From positions 1,872,001 to 1,936,000 of the forward strand of contig JAOTOL010001568.1 of the NCBI GenBank assembly GCA_034440575.1: a stretch of 64,000 nt of DNA, written 5' to 3'. This document shows, in pieces, positions 56,301 to 64,000 of this stretch. Position 1 is the first letter of the stretch. Every line of letters begins with the position of its first letter. Under the pieces are notes generated by a model. The model worked only from the letters and a program-made list of their open reading frames with translations. It searched no databases and had not been told where the DNA came from. A program made the position numbers and the translations under genes. The DNA comes from Imbricaverruca yamaguchii (lineage: Eukaryota > Arthropoda > Thecostraca > Neoverrucidae).

Positions 56301-57319
56301 GAGTGTTCTTTCCAGGTTCGATTGGAATCCCTCCCAGTCGGCTCGGTGAAGTATCCATTTTGAGGGTTGTCGGCCTACCGTAACATGACTAATGAAATGG
56401 GAGAAAACAGAAATGGTCGCTGCTGTGTGGATCATCGTCTACAGACCACTGCTAAATCTGCAATTTCTGGGCTGCAGAGGGTAAGGTCCAGTACTGAGGT
56501 TTGTCCAGTCGGTAATGTAAAATGTGTTGGTGTTCCCGTGTTAAGAATGCAGAGAGGAAAATCCATTATGAAACGCTCCATTGCACGCCCACGGCTACAA
56601 ATCATGGTTGAGCGCCAAAGAGAGTGGTGAGCATTAAAATCGCCACACACCATCACCGGTGGGGTAAGTTGAGCCACAGTTTTAGAGAGCTCAGAAAGTG
56701 GGAACGGTCCAGTACAGGGTCTTAACATTGCACTTCCATTAACTGTGAGGATGAAAAATGAAGTTGCTTTGGAATACTGAAACATGGGAACAAAACAAGG
56801 GATAGTCACTCAAGGATGACAAATCAGGGTACACCATCTACTTTAATCACCTGCATTTCACACTTCAGGAAGGTACATGACTGTGATCATACTTGCTGTG
56901 CAGGAACATCATGCAAATTTAAGACAAGGATGGAATATTATGGTTCCATTAACTGTGCATTTCCAGGTAATATAGATAATTATTTTACACTGGTCCGGTA
57001 GGTGGGAGTTAAATGCCGCATATAGTAATGGCTCGGCGATTTATTATGACACGAGCAACGACACCTTGAATACTTGAGAGAGGTGTATGTGTGAATGCTA
57101 CAGAATTGTGTACGGCAATTAGCACACTGCCATGAGCCACCGTGCGAGGAGTAGCATCCTTACGCAGTAGCGAGTAATTTTTCAATTGAAATTGTGCACC
57201 AGGGGAAGCTTAGTCTCTTGGAGACAAACTACTGATGGTACTCGGGAGTGTAAAATGGTCTGGAGGTCGTGGATACTGGTTCTCAAACCTCTGCAATTCC
57301 ATTGCAGAATAAAACTCAT
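53343..57319 (-). pseudogene. I-like LINE ORF2 (endonuclease, RT, RNase H), broken
   Basis: Starts MSFILQWNCRGLRTSIHDLQ at 57319, the usual endonuclease opening; continues VVCLQETKLP, then a stop (TAA in place of a sense codon at ICGI.LPPTG), the 281-bp insertion, VMVCGDFNAHHSLW, and LDLTLCSPEIADL. RT begins near 55600: IRKPNKSGEDPLHYRPISLT, FFDIDDTYDTTW, NGVPQGSILSVAL, ALFVDDLAVWCSS, FLGIWMDRRL. A frameshift near 54250 separates it from the RNase H part (54127-53624: QASIFTAELDAILQSL, VVFTDSLSSLLA, PSHVGLAGNDVADMAA) and another near 53625 from the last piece with CPRCSDPLTVYHVLIGC (knuckle) and stop at 53343. At least four frame breaks make it dead. Confidence 0.9.
56711..56991. mobile_element. 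281-bp insertion with 5-bp target duplication in the LINE endonuclease
   Basis: The string ggtcc flanks it at 56706-56710 and 56992-56996. Removing the insert and one copy joins the endonuclease frame as ...PPTG|PFPLSELSK, which confirms the borders. The ends are agtacaggg... and ...ttttacact, so the termini are at most short inverted repeats (agt...act). A 14-bp direct repeat ttccattaactgtg lies near both ends (56736 and 56944). No coding capacity. A non-autonomous DNA transposon is the simplest reading; superfamily unknown. Confidence 0.75.
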
Positions 57320-57460
57320 ATGTCAAAAATATAAAGGTGGAAGTAGTTAGCTAAAGACGTGGGTAACTAAGACAAGTAAAAAGCAGTTAAAACTCTGGTT
57401 CTGTCCTCCGCCCAAGAGAGGGAGCCTCTCGCAAACCGGGAGTTTCCGCCCGACCCGGTC

Positions 57461-59500
57461 CTAGGGACTGAGTCTTTGGGCGGGACCTTGGCGACTCACC
57501 CCCTGGTGGAGAGCCTGATGGTGGTAGGCCTCGTTTTTGGGGGCCAGACGGGGCAGAGGCGGGGGAGGGCCCATCTCATTGGCGGATGTAGCCGGTCCTT
57601 CCACTCGCCGTCGTGGCGATGGGGTGGCCGGCCTCCGAGGAGGAGCCTTCTCGGCTCCTTGGTGGCTCCTCTCGAGGGCCCTTTCCATCTCGATAAGCCG
57701 CGCTTTTTTCTTCTTCTTTTTTTAAATAAAATTTGATCGGAGTTGTTGCTGGGGTGGGTTGAGGTGCCAGGGTTTCATGGCTAAGCAGAGCTCGTTGCGT
57801 GAACCCTGGCCCCACCGCCCGATCCATGAATTCCAGTTCAACGGCAGAATTTAGACCGAAAGTTTAACGTGCCGCCAATGCACCGACACGGCCGCCCGGT
57901 AGCTCGTCCCCGGCCTTATCGGGCCAGCTGCCAACTGACACTCCCGGCTGAGGGTTAAATGTGAGCACGCGAGGCGACTCGAACCCTGTGTTGCCAGTAC
58001 AGGGGAGACCAGTGCAGGCCAGCGCTCTAACCAACTGAGCTACCGGGGCGGCAACTTTTGCCTCTCGGCTTCCTGATAGTGGATGTTCGGGATTTTGATT
58101 GGTCGTCGGGACGGAGATGTAGGCGCGGAAGTGGGAGCCGAGGGTGGGGGCGAGGCCTGGCTCACGGGAAGGGGAGGAGGTTCGGGTAGGGAGGAAGTAG
58201 AGAGGAGGGATTTTGGGGTGGTGCTGGGGATTGAGGGGGCGAGGGGGCGAGGGGGCGATGAGGGGTTGGTGGGACATGGGAAGTGGGGATTTCAAGGTAG
58301 GTGATGAGGTACATGGGGACCTCGGAGTTGGTTGGGTGGACTGAGGGGGCCTCCTGGACCGTTGGACCAGAGTCCACTCCCCACCCTCGATGATTGATAT
58401 GTGAGGGGCCTCAGATGGGCGAGCGGGGAATCCACTCGTGGTGGGTGGAATCTCGATCGCCTCGTCGTATTGGATTGGCTTCCTCTGTTTCTCAGGCGAC
58501 AACAGGGACATTCCAAAAGACCGCAAAAGGGTCATGAGCTGAGCTGCTAGCTCGGAGGCCATGTTGGGCTGTATGTATGTATGGCCAGCGAGATGTTTAG
58601 TGCGAGTCTGTTGTGTGGTTGCAAAGTTCGGTTGAGCCATTCTGCATATGATATCCTTGGGTGGGCTGCCTCATATAACTCGCATGCTTCCCGAAATGTG
58701 ATCTTTTTGGAAAATTTGATCGCGACTATCCCCTTCTCTCTTACAAAAATCGGACAAGACCGGTCATATGCAGTGCGAGGTTTTTGGTTGGGGCCACAGT
58801 TAGAGCACTTTGGGCATTCCGCTTCGCATTTGTCCCTGATATGCTCTGTTGCACCACATCTTCCGCACGTCTCGCGATTTCTGCAGCGCTGTGACGTGTG
58901 ACCATAACGTGAATATCTGAAGCATCGCATTGGGTCGGGGACAAATACACGAACTTTTACGCGAACGTATCCGGCAAAGATGAACTCGAGAAGGTTCGTT
59001 GGGTGGAATGTTAATATGAAGTTGTCAGTTCTTTGGGTTTCTTGTCCTTTCCTGATCGTGATTCTGCTTGCCTCTACCACACCCCATTCTGCCAATCCAT
59101 CCACAATGTCAGGGTCCCACACATCTCTTAGGTCATAGCAACTGATCACGCCATTTAGATAATTTTTTTTTGTATCATGGGGAAAGACCTTGATATTTAC
59201 GGTGACCGTTCGCCCGCTGCTTTCATCTCGTATAGTGTACTTTAGTTCCGTTGTTTCCATCGCTCTCCTTGCGTCATCTGTAGATTTAAATTCAACCTCT
59301 AGGTCACCTTCTCTAAGATTTTGGCACCTCAGTACCTCCCCCATCCTGTTGCACGCTTCTTTTCGTTGGAATGGTGTAAGCGAGGTCAAATTTTTGCCTT
59401 CTTCTGCCGACTTGATGAGAATACGGGGTGCGGGAAGATTAAAATTTCTGGTGGTCTGTCCCCTCCTAGAGGGAACAGGTGAGTTTTTTTGTGTTGCCAT
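57461..59500 (-). pseudogene. I-like LINE ORF1 (gag-like, zinc knuckles), interrupted by a SINE
   Basis: From MATQKNSPVPSRRGQ at 59500: a central alpha/beta region, then CCHC-type knuckles in CFRYSRYGHTSQRC and CGRCGATEHIRDKC plus a further Cys-rich CPKCSNCGP, followed by RTAYDRSCPIFVREK, KKITFREACELYEA and ISYAEWL, a known layout for ORF1 of I/Jockey-type LINEs that binds element RNA. The frame ends at 58547, but a second frame from about 58640 continues as a Ser/Pro-rich tail to the SINE border at 58053, so a frameshift near 58630 is likely. After the SINE the tail resumes (EMERALERSHQGAEKAPPRR) and stops at 57461. The first knuckle has Arg-Tyr-Ser-Arg where Cys is usual (C-x2-C becomes CFRYS), a further sign of decay. 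Confidence 0.8.
57702..58053 (-). mobile_element. tRNA-headed SINE with A-rich tail
   Basis: The minus strand opens gccgccccggtagctcagttggttagagcgctgg, with A-box (tagctcagttgg) and B-box (gggttcgagtc) of a tRNA; between them the anticodon region is expanded (cctgcactggtctcccctgtactggcaacac), so it is not a tRNA gene. The body contains the segment shared with 1035-1296 and ends in aaataaaa-like and (gaa)n text at 57702-57730. Insertion into LINE ORF1 is clear because LINE-like text resumes on both sides. Possibly related to tRNA-derived SINEs known from ticks (Ruka type), which I cannot verify. Confidence 0.75.
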
Positions 59501-59904
59501 GTAGTATGTTTATGTCTCGGCTCCGCGGACGTACCACCACACTGGGGCCCTACTGGGGGGCGCCTGTGCCCCAACAATGGAAGGACACCAGACGTTCGTG
59601 GAGCTATACGGGGCAGGCGACGCCATCATCCGGCCGGGAGAGAGAGAGAGACTCACCCCGACCGCAATCCAGCGCCGCCCACCCCTTGACCCCAGCCGGC
59701 CGGGCCAGCGGGCACCGGGAAGTCCCAGGCCCACGGTCCGAGGCGACCAGCCACTTGGTCCGCGTGAGGCCCCGCGAGCCCGCCCGCCCCTCCGGGATAT
59801 CAGGACCAAAGAGGTGTGTTGGTCCCCCGTCACAACTAGCGCCGTACGACGGGGGACCTCAACCTCCAGGACTCCGTCAACCCCGGGGGACGGGCCGAGG
59901 GGGC

Positions 59905-62470
59905 GCGGCTACCCCGATAAAACTGAGCTGGTGGGCAAGACCGGGGAAGTTGCCCTGCCTGCGCATAGCTGGGATAGTTGGTGTCACAGGGCCAGGTGAA
60001 GGACATGCATGTTGGGATGAGATGGGCATTGGAATGGGAGCGTATCGATGGAAGGACGAGTGAGGCACTCTTAGTCTGACTTCTCCCCGGCTGCCTGATG
60101 GTCTGGCCGCCGGATCCTTGAGGCACGCAATCCCCACCACTACGTACAGGTGATGCCTCGTCGGGGGGGGGGGGGTGTGTTCTTCTGTGTATGCTGGGCA
60201 CGCCATCAGCACGTGGTGCACAGTCGGCGCGGCATTACACCTAGCACATTTCGGCCTGTCGTCCCCGCACAATAAATGCCTGTGTCGCATGAGTGTGACC
60301 AATCTTGAAACGACAGACGGCTACCTCGTCCCTTCTAGTCTTGCTGAAGGACGAGGGCTACGGAGCCAAGTATAGTTTGATTTGTTTGAATTTGTTCAAC
60401 TCCACTTGGTCCCATCTGCCCTGCCACCGTCTGAGAATAAATGATGAGATAATTGGGTAGTAGGCACTGGCGGGAAGTGGGAGAACGCGACGCCTTGGCG
60501 CTTGCGCTGCACGCCTTCCAGCTCGGTCGGCCAGCTCGTTACCCCAAATTCCGACATGTGCTGGAATCCAGCAGTGTTACTTGCTTTCCCATGCGATGCA
60601 GCGAAGTAAGATGCGATAAAATGCACCGTACAATGACATGTTGCTGGTTAAAACTGCGCACCGCCACAAAACTGCTCAGAAAATCAGTCAAAGTAGCATG
60701 TAAAGTCTCGTCGTCAACCTCCATGTATGCAAGGGTTTTGCTGATGGCCATCAACTCTGCAGTGAAGACCGTGGCATATGGCGGCGGGGTGAAAGATCGT
60801 GTGGTGGATCCTGTTACGAAGGCATTACCCACGCCGGTGTCAGTTTTCGAGCCATCTGTGTAAGTAACGGTGTAGCCATGATATGCTGAAGAAATGTGTT
60901 CGAGTGTACGTGATAGTAGCTCCTCTTTTGTCATATCTTGTTTGCTCTCGAGAGCGAGGGCGATGCTGATGAAGGGGGCGATAAGCTCCCACGGGGGGTT
61001 AGTTGTTCGCTCAAACTGCCTGATTCCTTGCATTCTAATTTTCATTTTTCTCAGGAGCATTCTCATTCTCACACAGTAAGGTGTTCATCTCTTAACATTA
61101 TCACGAAGGGCCGCGTGCATGTCACGGAAGAACACAGCTGGATATGATGGGTGCGCCGGGAACTGTCATATTTTTCAGGCGTATCGGAGACCGAGCATTT
61201 CACGCCTGATGGACAATGGTGGTTCATGAGCGTCCGCTAGTACGCTGACCGTTGGGGATGTGCGAAATGCTCCGGTAATTATTATCAACGCAGCGTGGTG
61301 TACTGGATCTAGCATTCGCTTCGTGGTAGCTCACGCACCGTCATATATAAAACACGCGCAGTCAAGCTTGGAACGAATGAGATTACGATATAGCAGATGC
61401 AGAGTCCTTCGGTCAGCACGGTATGACATACGAGAAACACACTTCAATATCGACATGGCCTTAAAACAATTGTCTTGGAGCACTTTGATATGCTCCCGGT
61501 TTGAAAGACGTTAGTCAAACTGCACTCCTAGAAAACGAGCCATTTGTACTGACGGAACGTCGTGTCCGTACAGCTTCAGCCTCATGTCGGGGCAGCTACG
61601 TCGACGTCGACAAAAATGAATTGCTACCGTTTTTGCTGTCGAAAACCTACAACCATTCCGATGTCCCCACTTCTCGAGTCGAGAAATTGTAAGTTGCAGC
61701 TGTCGTTCCATGAGAAGAGTTGACGAGCTGCACGACCAGATCCCAAAATCGTCGGCAAAGAAAGATCTTCCGATCGAAGAGGAATGCGAGTTACCAATGT
61801 TATTTATAATAAGTGAGAAGAGGGAAGTGCTCAAGACACCGCCCTGAGGAATTCCTTCAACCTGGTGGAGCCATGTCTGCTTACCCACGCACACACAAAA
61901 CTGTCGGTCTGTCATAAGGTTTTTTTTCTCAAAAACATGCTCAGAGATCCACGAATTCCATACTGCTGGATCTTCTGCAGGATACTATGTATCCAGGCGG
62001 TATCAAAAGCGCTCTCAATGTCGAAGAACACTACTCCCAAACGCTCTTTTCTCACAAAAGCCAATCAAATCTCAGTATCAAGCCTTAAAACATGGTCAAT
62101 CGTACTACAGTTTTTCCGAAATCGGCACTAGTCGTTGGTTAAGACATTCCTAGTCTCTAAGTACCAATTCAGTCAAAGGTTTACCATTCTTTCCATCAAT
62201 TTACACAATGATGATGTGAGAGATATAGGACGATAATGGGCCGGGTCATCGCCATTTTTGCCAGGCTTCAATAGTGGTATGACGATTGCTTTTCGCTAGG
62301 CTGGTGGAAAATATCCCACATCACAAATGCTATTGTAAATGGCGAGTAGAGCATGCCTTGCAGATGTTGGTAAATGCTTCGACATCTCTTTGTGCACTCC
62401 GTCCGGTCCCCCACATACATTTATCAAACTGCCGATCGCAGAGTCTAATTCAGCTTGGGTAAACGGCAAG
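59905..62470 (-). pseudogene. Second I-like LINE family fragment (RT, RNase H, knuckle)
   Basis: Minus strand: RT start PLLKPGKNGDDPAHYRPISL near 62300-62215, broken text to FFDIESAFDTAW near 62030, then 61915-61511 GIPQGGVLSTSLFSLII, SFFADDFGIWSCS and FLGVQFD; FADD is intact. RNase H follows at 61072-60539 (TVTYTDGSKTDTGVG, VFTAELMAISKTL, TLTDFLSSF) with its end shifted by a frame, and a knuckle near 60250 (CARCNAAPTVHHVLMAC). Stops and shifts occur throughout. It differs from the first family (36.8 and 53-60 kb). It lies directly 5' of that LINE, so the younger one may have inserted at its 3' end. Confidence 0.85.
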
Positions 62471-62579
62471 TTTTATACAAGTTGTTCACGTGTGGTAAAA
62501 CAGGTCTCCCTCTGACTACCGTCACGGTATTATAGGAATTATGTGTCTGTGTGTTTACTTCGCCTTGCAAAAACATCAG

Positions 62580-62985
62580 CGCAAATGCCACATACAAATG
62601 CGCAGGCAGTTCCAGTCGTTGTTTTGGATCCATCAGTATAGGTTCTAGAGTAAGGTCGATAGGATTCCAGTAACTGTAGTGCTTCTGCTTTGAAAAGCTC
62701 TGGAAGTGTGTTTCCTTTCTTGGCCGTCGCGAGGGAAATATCTATCGTTGGCGAAATCAGTTCCCATGGTGGAATGCCAGGGTGTTTGATTTTTGCGACA
62801 CCTCGTAGTGGTATCTGTGCCTCTTCAAGTAGAGCGGATTCTGACGCAGAAGGGTCTTAGTTTTTCTCCTCTGTGTCCGCTGAAAACTGACAAGATGTGA
62901 TGCGAGAAAACGGACTTGTATGTGGGATGCGCTGGAAACCACGGACGTAGAAGCATGGGGTAATGGGTGTAATACTTTCACACGG
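62580..62985 (-). pseudogene. RNase H start of a third LINE copy
   Basis: Minus strand near 62790-62620 reads PPWELISPTIDISLATAKKG ... YSRTYTDGSKTTTG: the linker and the first catalytic Asp of a LINE RNase H. The equivalent segment of the fragment at 59.9-62.5 kb (NPPWELIAPFISIALALESK ... YTDGSK) lies 1.8 kb downstream, so this is a separate, truncated copy of a similar family, reading into the next copy. Confidence 0.75.
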
Positions 62986-63099
62986 TGTCATTCAAGATTA
63001 CATCTCCACGTCATCATTCAGTAACTGTAGCTATTAAGCATGTGTGTTGCACAGAAATAACTGTTAACTGCCGTATGCCCCAACCCACACCCACACCCG

Positions 63100-63470
63100 C
63101 TCCTTCAGATGTGTCTAGGCCACTGCTCACCACGACAGCCTCCAGCATCCTTCTTCACGTCCCGGAGCGCCGACCTAGCCCCCTCCCACCTCTGCTCATT
63201 CAGATGTGCCTAAGCCACCGTGCCCACCACGACAGCCTCCAGCATCCCTCTGCACATCCAGGAGCGGCCACCTAGCCTCCCCTCCACGCTCGTTCAGATG
63301 TGCCTAAGCCACCGTGCCCACCACGATGGCCTCAAGCATCACTCTGCACATCCCGGAGTGCCGACATAGCAACTCTTCTCCCTGGCTCCTTCAGATGTGC
63401 CTAAGGCACTGTGCCCACGAGAGCATCCAGCATCCCTCTGCACGTCCCGCGAAGCGTCGCAGCCGCACCG
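63100..63470 (+). repeat. 95-bp tandem repeat beside the BTB exon
   Basis: cagatgtg starts at 63106, 63201, 63295 and 63392 (period 94-97 bp). Units share cagatgtgcctaagccac.gtgcccaccacga.agcctc.agcatc.ctctgcac(a/g)tcc. The last unit ends within about 10 bp of the BTB exon donor, so the array begins in the first bases of the intron. Confidence 0.88.
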
Positions 63471-63476
63471 TCTTAC

Positions 63477-63683
63477 CACGTTTTCCTTGTCCTCGGGCGG
63501 CACGTCGGCGGCCATGTTCTCGAACAGGCCCTTGACGTGGAGCGCCTGCGCGGCGCGCAGAAACTCGGGCATCTGATCGGGCGTCAGGTTCACCTGGCCC
63601 TCGTACATGAAGCTGAGGATGCCGCGCACGTGCGCCGCGCGCATGTCGTTGAGCACGATCACTGGATGGCGACACGGTGTGTT
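63477..63683 (-). CDS. BTB zinc-finger transcription factor: exon for the second half of the BTB domain
   Basis: Acceptor (cggctcgcctcctcag) before 63683 and donor GTG^GTAAGA at 63477; 207 bp, 69 codons, phase 0 on both sides. The peptide NTPCRHPVIVLNDMRAAHVR ... GILSFMYEGQVNLTPDQMPE ... FLRAAQALHVKGL is the classic C-terminal half of the arthropod BTB domain (pattern: NPC.HP.I.L.D......+..L.FMY.GEV.V......FL..AE.L.VKGL). This domain dimerises and recruits co-repressors. The first half (the dimer-forming LRWNNH region) must be on an exon beyond 64000. The peptide ends in an acidic DVPPEDKENV. Strong GC3 codon bias supports a real, expressed host exon. Next exon proposed: 52941-52650. Confidence 0.9.
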
Positions 63684-63689
63684 CTGAGG

Positions 63690-64000
63690 AGGCGAGCCGA
63701 GCCGCGTTATTTGTTGGTATATTAGGGCGTGCTGGCCAGCCTTGATCACATAGACTTCAAATTGGCTACCATGGTTGATATACGATCATGCAAACCTGCG
63801 TGCCATTCAGTTTGGCAATTGCACCTCACATACCAAGCGATTATACTCTGAATTGCTAACCCATGTTTCTGACGTTAATATGGTGGAAGTGGCAAAATAA
63901 TCAGATTGTGAAGTGCTGGGTATTAATGCAAGCAACTTAAACCTTGGCAAGCTCAGAGATAATCCAAGTGTGTGCAGCTTCAGTTCTACAGAATTGAATC
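63690..64000. other. Intron sequence; no gene seen
   Basis: AT-rich sequence upstream of the BTB exon on the minus strand. No further exon of the BTB gene is visible before the window ends. Confidence 0.4.

Larger units (their letters stand above)
53225..59900 (-). mobile_element. Nearly full-length I-like LINE, broken and carrying two insertions
   Basis: One element can be followed over 6.6 kb on the minus strand: GC-rich 5' UTR (about 59900-59505), ORF1 with zinc knuckles (59500-57461), ORF2 with endonuclease, RT, RNase H and knuckle (57319-53343), and a 3' UTR (53342-53225) ending in ttatgggcgc...ctcgcccctaaaccccaattcatcatcat, i.e. a short (atc)n tail. A SINE (57702-58053) sits in ORF1 and a 281-bp element (56711-56991) in the endonuclease. 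Fragments of the same family lie at 36785-39048, 42131-42195 and 35820-35875. It occupies the large intron of the BTB gene in the same orientation as the gene. Confidence 0.85.

Noticed and set aside
57960..58053. A tRNA gene with an intron
   Set aside because: The anticodon region is far too long and the tRNA is fused to a SINE body with an A-rich tail inside a LINE.

Overview
The window looks like a gene-poor, repeat-rich piece of an animal nuclear genome, most likely an arthropod (a chelicerate such as a tick, or a crustacean, would fit). Reasons: genes are split by introns with readable GT/AG sites; the BTB half-domain is of the arthropod tramtrack/lola/broad type; the mobile elements are CR1, I-like (RT plus RNase H) and Penelope-like retroelements, tRNA-headed SINEs, hAT-like and MULE-like transposase genes. 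There are no bacterial operons, Shine-Dalgarno sites or phage genes. The species cannot be fixed from the sequence alone.

Layout. 1-3.1 kb: AT-rich, one SINE remnant. 3.1-4.9 kb: a 144-bp satellite dense in nuclear-receptor half-sites (a second array, reversed, at 16.5-17.3 kb). 5.6-5.7 kb: a lone terminal exon of a D-2-hydroxyglutarate/D-lactate dehydrogenase-type flavoenzyme. 6.7-9.7 kb (minus): a transposase-like gene with a coding 63-bp minisatellite and a one-frame break. 11.4-15.4 kb (plus): an apparently intact CR1 LINE whose two frames are joined at a canonical GGGAAAC slippery heptamer followed directly by the ORF1 stop. 16.3 kb: a MITE with perfect 34-bp inverted ends. 17.3-18.4 kb: a decayed Penelope-like element. 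18.4-25.4 kb: a repeat family built of about 30-bp phrases, then four unrelated tandem arrays in a row. 28-36.8 kb: CR1 pieces, two SINEs head to head, and an intron-containing hAT-like gene (minus). 36.8-44.7 kb: an I-like LINE fragment, a huge GGACGAAA array with hAT-like ends, and two inverted copies of the phrase-built repeat.

49.6-63.7 kb (minus) is the one clear host gene: a BTB/C2H2 zinc-finger transcription factor. Four exons are recognised (BTB half, proline-rich linker, short 30-residue exon, terminal two-finger exon); their splice phases agree at every junction. The 5' exons lie beyond base 64000. Its 10.5-kb intron is filled by a nearly full-length but broken I-like LINE (about 59.9 to 53.2 kb), itself carrying a SINE and a 281-bp insertion, and by pieces of two further LINEs. 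Tandem repeats abut three of the four exons.

The best candidates for something undescribed are the CR1 frameshift junction, the phrase-built inverted repeat family, and the receptor-motif satellite.
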